From Cycas panzhihuaensis (Eukaryota; Cycadophyta), in assembly GCA_023213395.1 (NCBI GenBank), contig CM041465.1, forward strand, positions 35,471,741 through 35,535,740: a stretch of 64,000 nt of DNA, given 5' to 3'. Positions within the stretch are counted from its first letter, which is position 1; every line of letters starts with the position of its first letter. Under the pieces are notes generated by a model. It was not told the DNA's origin. It did no database searches and saw only the letters and a list, made by a program, of their open reading frames with translations. Shown in pieces: positions 9,957 to 21,947 of this stretch. The position numbers and the translations under genes were made by a program.

Positions 9957-12900
9957 TAATATTAAATTGGACACCAAGACCATCTCTGGATTTCTCAAAC
10001 TTTTCTCTACCAAGTGACTTCGTAAAGATATCTGTAATCTACTAAGTCGTGGGCTTGTAGAAGAGGTTGATCTCACCATTCTGAACATGCTCCCTGATAA
10101 AATGGTAATAAATCTCTATGTGCTTCGTACGTGCATAAAAAATTGGATTCTTGGTTAACTTGAATATACTTTGATTGTCATAATATAGCCTGGTGGGGTG
10201 ATCCTACTCAAGTCCAATCTCTCTATGAATCCTCCTAAGCCAAATAGCCTCACAAGTTGTGCTGATTGTAGTTTTGTATTCTGCTTTCGTGGATGACAAG
10301 GTAATATTGGGTTGTTTCTTATAACTCCACGAAATCACTCCTGAACTAAGGGTGAAACAATACCCCAAGGTCGATCTATGACTATCTTGGCAACCTGCCT
10401 AATCAGAATCTAAGAACCCCTCCAACATGAAGTTCTCATTATGAGTATACTGAAGGCCATGCTACAATGTGCCTTTGATGTATCTCAATATACACTTTGT
10501 TGCATTCCAATGTTTCTGATTAGGTTGAGACAGGTACCTGGAACAAATCCCAATAGCAAATAAAATGTCTGATCTAGTATTGGTGAGGTAGATTAGGCTA
10601 CCAACTAGTTGTCGATACAAAATGGGATTTGTTAGTTTTGCTTCATCATCAAGAGTTAATTTGGTGCCATTGTCCATAGGTGTGGGTGCTAATTTACAGT
10701 CCTCTATTCTGAAACACTACAAAATGTCCTAAGAATATTTTGCTTGGGAGATGAAGATATGACCTGGCTATTACCATACCTCCAAGCTTAAGAAATAATG
10801 GAGAATTCCAAGATCAATTATTTTAAAACTTTTTTTAAGGTCACCTTGGAGAATTTCTATCATCTTAGTGCCATTTCCAATGATCACTAAATCATCAATA
10901 TACAATACAACAAAGACTACATGGTCCTCCCTAACTTTTATATACAAGTTAGGATCTGATGTGGATCAATGATATCCATATCTAAAAAAATAATCATCAA
11001 TTTTAGAGTACCATGCTCTAAGGGCTTGTTTTAAGCCATACAAAGCCTTCTTGAGGCAACAAACGAAATGTTCTTTACCTTGTACAATGTAACCAGGAGG
11101 TTGCTCCAAATATACCTCCTCTTGGAGATTGCCATTGAGAAAGATGCTCTTCACGTTCATCTAGTAGATTAGCCATTTGCATTGAGCAGCTAAGGTCAAA
11201 ATGAGTCTGATGATGTTTAAGTTTACTACTAGTGCAAAGGTCTCATCATAATAAATGCCTTCATTTTGTTTGTAACCCTTTGCAATAAGTTGAGCCTCCT
11301 AAGGCTCAATTGAACTATTATAGTGGAATTTGGTTTTATAAACCCATTGACAATTGATTATCTGTTTGTTTTTAGGCAATTCCACCAAATCCCATGTTCC
11401 ATTATTTTTAATAGAATGGATTTCTTCATCCATGGCAGCCTTCCAATTTTCACTTTTAGATGCCTCCTCAAAAGTGAAAGGTTCATCAACACAAAGCACT
11501 TCAGTAATAAATGCATAATTGGTTTGTTGCCACATCTTTGATGGACACTTTTCTTCTATGACTTAGTTGTCCTTCACTGTCTAAATATACCATTTAGGTA
11601 GCTTTTTTATAGATGTAACTTGAACCTCAATATCTTCTTGTCGTAATGGTTGATCAACAAAAGAAGTGCTAGGATCAAGTGGAGCTAAATCTGAAGTAGA
11701 TGGAGCCAAAGTAGATATAAAAACAATAGGTGCAGAAGATAAACATGGTGTAGATGACTGCAAGAGAAGGAAATCCTCAACAATTTGCTTGCCTTTTTCA
11801 ATAGGAGGTTGGATGGAGGCAGATTCCAACTCCTTATTGTTTTCTTCAACAAAGATTACATCTCTTGAAATATGCATTTTCTTGGCAATCGGATCATATA
11901 TCTCATATGCTTTGTTGTGAATACCATAGCCAACGAAAATACATTTGAGGTCGTTTTTGTCTAACTTGGTTCTTTGTTGATGGGGAATGTGCATATAAGT
12001 AGTGCACTTAAAAGTCCTCAAATGGCTAACTCTTGGCTTTCTGCTAGACCAAGCCTTCTCTAGTGTGATATCGATGATTGTTGAAGTTGGACTCATATTT
12101 GCCACATAGGCTATTAAATGGAATGATTCCGCCCAATAGGTATGAGATAGTTTTTTCGCATGCATTACTGCTTTGGCTTTATCTACTAAAGTTTTGTTCA
12201 TACGCTCAAAAACGCCATTCTACTAAGGAGTATGACGAGTAGTGAGTTGTCACTTAATTCCATGAGACTTGCAGAATTGAATGAATTCCTTTGAGGTAAA
12301 TTCACCTCCATTATCTGATCTCAAGATTTTGATTGAGTATCCAGATTCATTTTCCACTTCCAATTTGAATTTCTTAAACTTTTGAAATGCATCAGGTTTT
12401 TGCCTGATGAAGTACACCCAAACTTTATGTGAAAAATCATCTATGAAATAAATGTAATACAAAGCACCTCCAAAAGATGTCGTGGACATGGGTCCACATA
12501 AATCAGTATGGATCAGCTGTAACGATTGTAATACATGCCAAGAATTGCTTTTAGGAAAAGGTTGTCTATGCTAAGTCCCCATAATACAAGCTTCACAAAG
12601 ACACTTTGATTCAGATATCCTTGGAAGCCCATGCACCATGTTTTTACTAACCATCATTTTGATATTTTCTAGGTTCATGTGGCCTAGCCTATTATGCCAA
12701 AGTTGATCCTTTGACATGGATTGAGTGACAGTATAAGCAGTATCAAGTGTTATGTTTGATGCATCCAGTTTATGAAGTCCATGGTCCTCATGACCAATGG
12801 CTATCATTTGATCATTCTTATCACTAATTGTGTATTTCCCACCTTTAAATAAAATATTCATCTATTGTTTGTCTAACTAACTAACAAATAAGAGACTCTT

Positions 12901-13815
12901 CTCTATTGGGGGTATTAAGTAGGCATCTCTAGTGGAAAATGTAGAAGTAGGGTTGGCAGATGAATGAAATGAGGCAAACTTGTCTATACCAGAAATCTTA
13001 ACAGATTCATTGTTACCAAATGTAACAGTTTGCTCTCTTTCTTCTTTTATGTTGTGAAGTAATTTTTTACTACCGGTCATGTACCGAGATGTCCTTGAAT
13101 CAATAATCTAAGTGTTATCACTTTCAAAATTATGATAAGCACAAAACATCTTATCTTCATCTGCAAATTGATTTGTGTGGCATTGATTGCCACCTGTAAA
13201 GCCCCCCCCTTCCTCTTTAACTTCCCCGAAAGCCGCCTCGATTTGGTCTAAGGGATTATTGTTGCTACTGCTGTTGTTGCTCAAATTGCTACTGACGAGG
13301 CTACTGTTGAGGTGGTTGTTGTTGACGTGATTGTTGCATATTTGATCGCTTCTTTCTGCATTCAAGAGCTATGTGGCTCACTTTGCCACAATAATGACAG
13401 ATTACATTGGCTTTAGATGCGCCAATGTTCATGTTTCCACACTACTTTTGAAGTGATGGTTTGGGACCCTGTAAATACTCCTAAAGTTGATGGTTCTTCC
13501 TCCCTCAAGTAAATTTATTCTTCTTGCAGAAGCAGGCTTTTAAGTTGATTGAAAGTTGTAGAAGCTAATGTGTCATCTCTAATAATGGATGAAATGAATT
13601 CATTATAATCTTTAGGCAAAACATGCAATGTTGCAGTTACAAATCTCTAAAAGCTAGTTTTCCTAGAGTATTCAACTCATTACAAATCTCTTTGATAATA
13701 GAAAAAAATGTCGATATGGGCTTTACAAATTTCAAAGAGTACAACTTAGCTTTAATCATTCTAATGCGATCTTTATCTTGTCTTTCATATAAGAAATATC
13801 TTCTATGATTAAACA
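9957..13815 (-). pseudogene. Copia J gag-pol remnant
   Basis: Read on the - strand from right to left: a gag fragment (from about 13805), a CCHC knuckle CHYCGKVSHIALEC near 13362-13403, and a protease site DSRTS where DSGAS is expected near 13105. Then come integrase with LRSDNGGEF near 12310, RT with the active site variant YIDD at 10891-10902, and RNase H ending near 10050. At least eight open fragments are separated by stops, mostly at CAA, CAG or TGG codons, plus shifts. The first half of gag is absent: the sequence passes from gag directly into leader sequence near 13820. Confidence 0.9.
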
Positions 13816-14900
13816 TAGAAGATGATTAAGGCATTAAGGTCACCTTGCAGGATGTCTTATAAAATCACTTTATAATGTGAATTTTTCACTTTAAATATAA
13901 AATGTCATTGAAATCATACTTTTTAAGTCAAGTAACACATTTACAATTTTTTTGTGTTTAATGAACTTTAAAAAATTATATAAAGAGGTTGAATTTTGAA
14001 ATAAAGTGATAAAATGGAATAAAATCACTTTAAAACACTTTAACTTTAGAGAATGAGAAATATTAAAAGAGAAATATTCAGAGAATATTCTCTTTTGTAT
14101 AACATAAAGTTATATTTCAAATATTCAAAAATGAAAATTTTGGAAGAAAATTCGAACGACAGTTGTGGTGCGAGTCCGTGTACCTTCAAATCAACCGATT
14201 TGTTCATAGGAAGCTACGATTGACGTGAGATTTTAGAGGGACCTCTGCCTATTATAGAGGAAGATATATCTCTAATTCCGTAGCATCTAGAAGTCAACAG
14301 AAGGAGAACGAAACATATGTGCTTCATGTTGGGCGCACGGCCAATGGAGATTAATACAACAGTCATACACTCCAAAGGGTTTCAAAACCACTTTAATGCT
14401 TCAAGAATCTTCTTCAGACTCAGTACAACCTGTAGTGATCAACAGAAATAGTGCAACTAGCCAAATAAAGAAGGAATGAGTGATTTTTATTAAAAAATTT
14501 GCCTTGCAAGTAGAAAATCTGCTCAGAGCAATGATATAACATTTGCATATCAGTTGCAAACAGAATGAAGTGTTTATGAGACTGATTTCTAGTCAAAACA
14601 CTAAGAATCTACTTAGATCTGCCTTAATCCTTAAAAAAAATTAATTTTTTAATGTAAAAAAATTAAGAGAAATCACTATTTTTAGTGAATATTAGTATTG
14701 CACCCAATGAAATAAGCCTAAAAAAATTTAGAACTTAAAACAAGTAATCTTAGCCTGCAAATAACCATGAAATGGTGAAAAACTGCAAAAAAGGGCCAAA
14801 CGAAGTCTTGAATCGCCTTTGGAGAGCAAAGGTCGTCACCAAAGGTTTGAAACATTTTCACAAATCTAAGAAAGAAAAGCAAAAAAGACTGCTCTCAGCA
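13816..14900 (-). other. Untranslated leader of J
   Basis: This is AT-rich and non-coding. Blocks shared with the leaders of C, D and E are visible, for example the complement of aaggtcaccttgcagg near 13838 and the block near 14800-14850 with gatcgcctttggag. It lies between the primer site and the deleted gag. Confidence 0.75.
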
Positions 14901-14912
14901 GCTCTAATACCA
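14901..14912 (-). other. Primer binding site of J
   Basis: The complement reads TGGTATTAGAGC, one mismatch from the initiator tRNA-Met site, two bases inside the LTR. Confidence 0.85.
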
Positions 14913-14914
14913 AA

Positions 14915-15461
14915 TGTTAAAAATGGGCATTGAGCCTATGGACTTAAGTATCTAAAAGAGAGGAACGATCTACATGTAAATGAAGATGATTAACATCTAT
15001 GAAAGCAAATATGGAAAAGAGCACGATAAGCAAGCATAAACATGAAGAACACTAGCATAAGAATATTAATATGGAGGTGAAGGAATTGGTCCAATCTCCA
15101 AATAAGAAAGAATATTTGATTAACAAATTGGCAGCATAACAATACTACACACTCTCCATACAAGATACATGAGAATTGGTCTCAATATATAGAGTTGGAC
15201 GAGAGACCTTAAGGGGTTTGATGTTTGATAAGTGTCAAACATTCAAGCTATATACTTTGCATGTGGAACAAGTGTCCCTTGGGCTCTCTTGTAAGCAAAA
15301 GTGCATGAAGGGTATATTGACCCTCAAGTCAGAACATTGTGCTATTAGAAAGAATGTGGGTGTGTACTTTATCACATTAGGTGATAAGTCGCATTTACGT
15401 AAAGTACAATAACATAACATTATAAAGTACATTAGTTAACATGTAAGCATAAGGCTTAACA
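14915..15461 (-). repeat. 5' LTR of J
   Basis: Its TGTTA...TAACA ends are intact. The partner is at 9396-9941, and the TSD caaag follows at 15462-15466. Confidence 0.92.
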
Positions 15462-15466
15462 CAAAG

Positions 15467-16306
15467 AAGAAAACATTACAAAGCCCCATAAACAAAAAAT
15501 GACTCACTCCTTACACCCTACACATCCACTTATGAGTTTGAAGGTTGAGGTGACAATAGACTTCTTTAGAGGTTGAAGCATGGAGTTGCTTGTGTATATG
15601 GTAATGATGCGCAAGAACGCAAAGGAAGTGATTTGGTGGTTCACAAAGGAGCGAGGTTTCACACCTCATGCTTCACATGATGATGATCGAGTTGAAGGAG
15701 TAAGTGGAGGCAAATTGCATGAAGGGAAAAGAGATGAAAAAGGAAAGGAAGGCAATTATATGCCCTACACTTCATAAATTTTCAAAAAGTTTTAGTAGTT
15801 TTAAGTGAAAACTAGATGTATGAAGCACGAAAGGTGAAAAAGCAAAAAATAACATTATAAGACATGGGTCCCACCTAATGTCTTTGTGCTTCGTAGATTT
15901 TCATCCAATGTTTAAATTCCAAAACTCAAACTAAAAAATGTGAAGGGCGAAAAGTGTAATAGATAATTGATTTGATAGTCATTTATTAGAGGGGTGTGTG
16001 AGCAAACACATAATAAAATCTTTGTTTCATCTGCATTTTGAATTATACAAGCAAGAGTTCATAGTTGGAAACAATGGAAAAAGCTTGTTGAAGAGAGAAC
16101 ATATTCAAAAGTCCTATGTCAATAATTTATAGATATTTTAAGCTATTTGATAAGTCATTTGAGTAATTCTTTTAACCTTCAGGGGAAAAAAAAGGCTTTA
16201 AAGAAAATGCAAATTATCACAAACACCAAGTTCACAGTAGGGTTGGCTTGGGAAGAATTTTATAAATTTGGGAGGCCACAAGATACCAAATTATGGAGGT
16301 CTGGCT
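15467..16306. other. Unassigned spacer between J and B
   Basis: This is old flanking sequence into which both J and B inserted. It holds a 65-codon open frame at 15580-15777 rich in charged residues, with no recognisable domain, and repeated short motifs around gtgaagggcgaaaagtg. I see no supported gene. Confidence 0.4.
16302..16306 (+). other. TSD of B, left copy (imperfect)
   Basis: tggct here corresponds to tggtt at 51528-51532. The single C/T difference fits the age of B. Confidence 0.65.
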
Positions 16307-16662
16307 TGTTAATGTGGTAGTTATTTGTTAAGCCACTAAGTTAATGTTAATATGGTTTAACTAAGGTGATTAAACGAAAAGGTGCGACTTATTCGGAGGG
16401 TCAAAACCCTAATCAGGTGACACCTCTTAAAAGAGTATAAAAGCCTTGAGGCCTTGTGTATTCGATATATCAAGCCATTGTGAAATAATCAATGTGATCC
16501 ATCAAGGATCCTTTTGTGGTGGGTTTTTTCCCAAAAAGGTTTTCCTACGTAAATCATGTGTACTATGCATCTGTTTTCTGTGTGTACTCTTGTTTACTTG
16601 CTATGTATGGTTAAAGATTTTGCAGATGGGAACATTTGTGTATGATTTCATGTTTTCGAACA
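16307..16662 (+). repeat. 5' LTR of B
   Basis: It runs from TGTTAATGTGG to TTCGAACA and pairs with 51173-51527. Most differences between the two are transitions, as expected from cytosine deamination. Confidence 0.93.
16436..16442 (+). promoter_or_regulatory. TATA box of B LTR
   Basis: TATAAAA in the context agagtataaaagcc is conserved in the other LTR at 51302-51308. Confidence 0.6.
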
Positions 16663-16674
16663 TGGTATTAGAGT
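16663..16674 (+). other. Primer binding site of B
   Basis: TGGTATTAGAGT directly after the LTR is two changes from the initiator tRNA-Met site. Confidence 0.85.
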
Positions 16675-17074
16675 CGTAGGGTCCTACACAGCTGAAGCCT
16701 GACGTTGAGCGGAGCAGCAAGACCGTCGATTGTCGGGTGAAGCGAGACCGTCGATTGCCGAGTGAAGCCGTCAAACCCAAGACTTATCCTAAGGATCCAT
16801 CATCTCTAGTAGCATGCAGAAGCAGGCATAACAAATCAATGGTGGTTGAAGCAGTGAAAAACGCTATTCAACGGAGCATAAGGGTTTATTGGAGTCAATA
16901 ATCAGGCGTGAAGGCCACAGTTATGGTATGAGTTGGCTCATATGGGGCAATCCGAAGTTGGTTGAAGATCTATTGCAGAGATTTAAGCCAGCGGAGCACG
17001 TACTGATGGTGATTCGATGACTTTAAGGCAGCCACATCTGTGTACAAGTAAGTCCTTTATACTTCTCATCGAAA
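16675..17074 (+). other. Leader of B, first part
   Basis: Non-coding, with a repeated gaccgtcgattg motif near 16721-16760. It ends in a 47-bp segment (17028-17074) that recurs after C at 20772-20818. Confidence 0.75.
17028..17074 (+). repeat. 47-bp direct repeat flanking C, left copy
   Basis: This matches 20772-20818 at about 44 of 47 positions. It is far longer than a Copia TSD; see findings. Confidence 0.88.
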
Positions 17075-17631
17075 TGTGAAAAGAGGCCTAATGGCCTCAC
17101 AGTCCCAAGATCTAGAAGCTAGGTTCACTCTAGTTCTAGAAAGCAACAAATGCTAACAAGTATGATACTCTCAAGATGAAAAACATAAGCAAGACAAAGC
17201 ATGAAAATGAAGGAGCAAGAAAATGATACCAAATGTGTGGGGTTGGAATTGGTTCAACTTCCAAATGAATAAACAGTTTGATTAGCAAACTGACAGCATA
17301 ACAATACAGCTCCAACTCTCTTATGAGACAATGAGGAGAGGTCTCATTATATAGAGTGAAATGAGAGACCTAAGGCATTGGATGTTTGACAAGTGTCAAA
17401 CATCCAAGGTGCATGCCTTGCATGTAGGACATGTGTCCTTTTGGGGCTCTCATGTGAGCAAAAGTGCATGGGGGTCCATTTGACCCTTTAGTGACAACGT
17501 TGTGTCACTAGAAAGAATGTGGGTGTGCACTTTATCACTTAAGTGATAAGTCACCCCTAAAGGACAAAAGTACACATATTACATGAAAAAATAAAGTACA
17601 TAATCTTAACATGTAAACAGAAGGTTTAACA
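17075..17631 (-). repeat. 3' LTR of C
   Basis: It has TG...CA ends, the family palindrome (ttatcacttaagtgataa) near 17532 and the hairpin ggatgtttgacaagtgtcaa near 17380. The partner is at 20215-20771. Confidence 0.93.
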
Positions 17632-18110
17632 CCTCCCCTCATTGTTTACAATGTTAAGTCGGACACCAATACCATCTTTGAATTTAACAAACTTTTCTCT
17701 ACTAAGAGGCTTGGTAAAGATATCTCTTTTACCTCCTCAGAAGTGCATCGAGGTTGATCTCACCATTCTGCACATGCTCTCTAATGAAGTGATGATGAAC
17801 CTCGATGTGTTTGGTCCGTGCATGAAAAACTGGATTCTTGACTAACTTGAGTACACTTTGATTGTCATAGTAAATCCTAGTGGGGTGATCCTGCTCAAGT
17901 CCAAGGTCCCCAAGAATCCATCGTAGCCAAATAGCTTCACAAGCTGTGCTGACTGTAGCTTTGTACTCTGCTTCAGTGGAGGACAAGGTAACATTGGGTT
18001 GCTTCTTGCAACTCCACGAAACAACTGCTGTACCAAAGAAAAAACAGTATCCCGAGGTTGACCTCCTGCTATCCTGGCAACCTGCCCAATCAGAATCTGA
18101 GAACCCTTCC
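17632..18110 (-). pseudogene. C pol C-terminus (RNase H)
   Basis: The - strand reads SDSDWAGCQDSRRSTSGYC, then LSSTEAEYKA, YYDNQSVLKL and HARTKHIEVHHHF, the conserved end of Copia RNase H, from about 18100 down to 17732. The final part is shifted (expected YCPTEEQTTDIFTKPLG). At its left edge the complement near 17632-17645 gives the polypurine region. Upstream of the DSD motif the frame stops at the deletion junction. Confidence 0.9.
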
Positions 18111-20200
18111 AACGAAACCAACTGTTATGATCTTACTAGAAGATCCAACAACTGAATGGAATGATGAGGGGTGGAGGACTAGGCTATGGAGTTGGTCCAA
18201 CCCTAATCTATAGAGGAGATCCAACAATTGGCCAAGTTAAATCTAGGACAAGGCATGTAGGGTTGATCTGCATGGGCGTACCATACTTTCCCTGGGATTC
18301 ACAGCCCTAATAACACACTTTTCAAACCTCCTTTCCCTCAAGCAACCTTAACTGTCATGCACTGATCGTATGGTCAGTTGGTCCCCTAGGGAATGAACCA
18401 AGCTTAAGGTTATTTCAGAGGCAAGGTTTGAACCTTTTTCGGGTCTCTCCAACAAGATTTTTAAGTCACTTTTTAGAAGGTTAAAGTGAACTTAAGATTT
18501 ATTTTACTTGGATGATGTACTTATAAAAGTGCTTGATTAAGCTTACAATGAAAAAAGGCTTCAAAAAGAAGCAAGTTAGTATATCAAAATGAACACTTAA
18601 AGCGTTGTTACAATGAACACTTAATGAAGTGTAGTGCTTATGCGGATCCAAGTAAAAAACAGATGCTTGAGTACAATGAGTTTTGCAAGAAAAGTACTTT
18701 GAAAATGTGTTTAAGTACTCAATGAAGCAAAGCAAAACCTTGTGATGAAGATACAAATGGGTTCCTTTTAATGCTCAAGAGTAAAGGTAAGAGAACCACG
18801 TGCCAAATAAGGACACCGAGCACCAAGTGTTGGGACTTTAAAATAGTCCCAACGATCAAAAAATGAAGTGATTTTATTAAATACAAAGTATTTTTGAGCC
18901 CGTTTTGAGACTAAGGGCAATAGGTCACCATGCAAGGTGCCTTAAAAAGAGTGTTGAAATAGTGATAAATATCACTTTTCACAAAGTATCAATACTTAAC
19001 ATCACTTTCAACAAGACTTTTTAACACTTACAAACATGGAATAAGTGTAAAATAAAGCTTAAAGTGCTTAAAAATAAAGGTTGAAATTCTTTTTTTCTTT
19101 TTTTTTGTGACTTTGAGCAATAAGGACACCACGTAGGGAGCCTTAATAAGCACTAAAAATAGTGAAATTTTTGACTTCATGACGATAATGGTGCTTCGAA
19201 ATTACTTGTTTGAGTTACTTATCACACATAAAAAAATTTGCAATCATGGCAGCGTGACTTGGGCGGCTCTCGTGGATACGCAAATGATGAGAACAACGTG
19301 TAGAGACCTCTGTTTGTGCTGAAAATTCAGGAGGAGGGGTGCCCAAGTGGTATCCAACTCCCTCTAAAATCTCAAGGCTTTGCGTCAAGTGTGCTGAGAG
19401 CTGCAAGTAATTGAAGTTATGGCTGGTTACACGTCTTTGAGAAAGGAAAACCGAAGTCGTACGACTGTCCGAGGTTTTAAACTCTCATATTAATCACTAA
19501 AACTCTTCCCTTAAGTCTGCTACAGCTGCATGTAGGGTCAGTATGTGGACAGCCAACTTGATATGAGAAAAAATAGTGAAAAACAGTAATTTTTTGTGCT
19601 TTTTGAGTGGGGTTTCAAGGCTGAAAATGCCCAGAAATTGATCCACAGCCTGCAAGGGGCCTCAAAGTTCAAGTAAATTCAGTTTGAGAGCTTCAAATGG
19701 CTGGAGAATAGCTCATCACCCAAATGTGAGAAAAAAATTAGCTAAAAAATGCAGATTTTAGTAAAAAATTACAAAAAACATCAGTAAACTTGCCCAGATT
19801 TGAGGAACAACTGATACAAATTGATTGCTAAACAGTTATGAGCCTCAAAAAATGCGTACAAAGCTAATTTGTAGTCACAAAGTGGTCTAATATCTCAGAT
19901 CTGCCTCTTATCTTCTGAAAAAATAAATTTTTTTTTGAAGAAAAATTAAAAAAAGAGCACTATTTTTGAAGAAAATAGTGTTGCACCCTTTGATAGAGAT
20001 CTGAAAAAAAAAAAATCAGATTTGAAAGTAGCCTTGCTCCAGCCTTCAACACTGCTCCAAGAAGCTTGAATTTGCAGAAAATGGGTCTTAGCAAACCTTG
20101 GATCGCCTTCGGAGGGCGAAGGTCGTCACCAAGGGTTTGTAGCCCTTCTTTGAATCTCCTTGAGAAGAACAAATGTAGCAGAGGGAACTAGTCTCCTCTT
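18111..20200 (-). other. Leader of C
   Basis: This is the non-coding leader of family alpha. It includes the block near 18130-18420 that is conserved in D, E and K (complement contains aaccctacatgccttgtcc) and the segment near 20090-20130 with gatcgccttcggaggg. It holds no gene. Confidence 0.85.
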
Positions 20201-20212
20201 GCTCTGATACTA
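20201..20212 (-). other. Primer binding site of C
   Basis: The complement reads TAGTATCAGAGC, one change from TGGTATCAGAGC. Confidence 0.85.
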
Positions 20213-20214
20213 AA

Positions 20215-20771
20215 TCTGAAAAGAGGCCTAATGGCCTCACAATCCCAAGATCTAGAAGCTAGGTTCACTCTAGTTCTAGAAAGCAACAAATGCTAACAAG
20301 TATGATACTCTCAAGATGAAAAACATAAGCAAGACAAAACATGAAAATGAAGAAGCAAGAAAATGATACCAAATGTGTGGGGTTGGAATTGGTCCATCCT
20401 CCAAATGAATAAACAGTTTGATTAGCAAACTGACAACATAACAATACAACTCCAACTCTCTTATGAGACAATGAGGAGAGGTATCATTATATAGAGTGAA
20501 ATGAGAGACCTAAGGCATTGGATGTTTGACAAGTGTCAAACATCCAAGGTACATGCCTTGCATGTAGGACATGTGTCCTTTTGGGGCTCTCATGTGAGCA
20601 AAAGTGCATGGGGGTCCATTTGACCCTTTAGTGACAACGTTGTGTCACTAGAAAGAATGCGGGTGTGCACTTTATCACTTAAGTGATAAGTCACCCCTAA
20701 AGTACAAAAGTACACATATTATATAAAGAAATAAAGTACATAATCTTAACATGTAAACATAAGGTTTAACA
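20215..20771 (-). repeat. 5' LTR of C
   Basis: The partner is at 17075-17631. The inner end has lost the CA dinucleotide (complement ends cttttcaga). Confidence 0.93.
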
Positions 20772-20818
20772 GCAGCCACATATGTGTACAAGTAAGTCCT
20801 TTATACTTCTCATTAAAA
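20772..20818 (+). repeat. 47-bp direct repeat flanking C, right copy
   Basis: Its partner is 17028-17074; three differences were seen. Confidence 0.88.
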
Positions 20819-21947
20819 TATCAAAAAACTCGATAAAACAAGGTTGTTTTTACGTACTGCCTGTTGCCAAACCTTCGTGTAGCACCTGTGGACGTGATTG
20901 AAGCCTGTATTGGTAGTTTTCTGTCCGAGTATAAGTGTTGGATTGAAATTTACAGTAGTAGAAGGTTGTTTTATTGAATTTTCTCTATATGTTTTAGAGT
21001 ATTAGAGACTCATATGCACAAATAGAGCCTAGAACAACCATATAGAGTCTGGTCAAATACTTATTAACATGCCTAGGCATGTTTGAAAGTTGGTTGGGCT
21101 GTGTAGAGGCAGTTTTGGCTCCCTTAAATGATGGTTGGGTTGAATTTATGTTGACTGGACACTATTCACACTAGTTGGGTGCTAGTTTGTGTTGGTCGGG
21201 TGCTTTTCTGCGTTAACCGAGCATTCTTGGAGCACGTTTACTCTTGTTTGGGCTGCTTACCAGTTGTTCCATGTGTGGAGACCTGCATCTAGTCTGTTTG
21301 AAGAGGTGCACATCCACAACTGTCTCATCCTTATCCGACTACCGCAAATTATAAAGAGTGAAGTGCAGGAGTTTTTTAAGATATCATAAGGCATATATTA
21401 CCCTTAGTGGAGACCTTAGTATATCTTCAATATATTTGGCACATGTCTTTATCAATTTTTGACATGTGCATTAAGTGAAGACGGACGGACCTTTAATAAA
21501 AAGTCGCAAACTTTGGAATATGCCCTTTGGCATATTCTCCTTATAATATAACATTCTAAAAGGACCCTTATACCATTGGTTCATTATATTTATCATAGTG
21601 TACTATATTTGAAATGTCCTTGAGCTGTTTTGAGTGCGGATCAAAGAGATTTTTTCGTGCTTTGACTTAGAGACTGTGCATTAGAGCTGTGTGGAGTCGT
21701 CCTTTGTTCTTGGAACACTGTTTTAAGTGCCTTAAGGGTCATTTTTTGACTTTTTTAAGGGTATTTAAAGGTGTTTGTTGGCCATTTGTGAGGGAAACAG
21801 TCGGTGACTCGCTCAACGCGTGTATAGTCAGCGTTTGGTGCCCTCCGGAGCATGCCCTTGAGCTAGAGGAGGACACAATGGTGCATTTTTGTCTTGCAGA
21901 GATTTGTTTTGGTGTTATTTAATTCATATTGAAGCCTGTTTCTCGAG
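20819..21947 (+). other. Leader of B, second part
   Basis: Non-coding sequence between C and the gag start. Short open frames at 21189-21389 and 21689-21922 show no recognisable domain. The length (about 1.5 kb with the first part) is long for a Copia leader. Confidence 0.7.

Larger units (their letters stand above)
9396..15461 (-). mobile_element. Copia element J (family alpha), full ends, internally deleted
   Basis: Two LTRs of about 546 bp in the same orientation enclose a reverse-strand gag-pol remnant. The primer site lies inside the right LTR and the polypurine tract inside the left one, so the element reads right to left. The 5-bp TSD caaag proves a normal integrase-mediated insertion. 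The N-terminal part of gag is missing. In sequence it is the most diverged of the - strand alpha copies here. Confidence 0.92.
17075..20771 (-). mobile_element. Copia element C (family alpha), deletion derivative
   Basis: Two 557-bp LTRs (about 3% different by eye) enclose only the C-terminal end of pol and the long leader. Almost all of gag, protease, integrase and RT is gone, removed by one deletion near 18110. It cannot encode its own proteins and would depend on autonomous relatives. It lies in the leader of B and is flanked by a 47-bp duplication of B sequence instead of a clean 5-bp TSD. Confidence 0.92.

Noticed and set aside
13199-13215. C-run in J, a possible central polypurine tract on the - strand
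   Set aside because: It lies in the Gly-rich gag linker where the code (GGG codons) explains the purines, and E has no equivalent run.
15580-15777. 65-codon frame as a small host gene
   Set aside because: No homology recognised, no intron or promoter signals, and it lies in decayed repeat flank.
17075-20771. Segmental duplication of the A region instead of a retroelement
   Set aside because: Paired LTRs with a primer site, polypurine region and opposite orientation fit an independent insertion.
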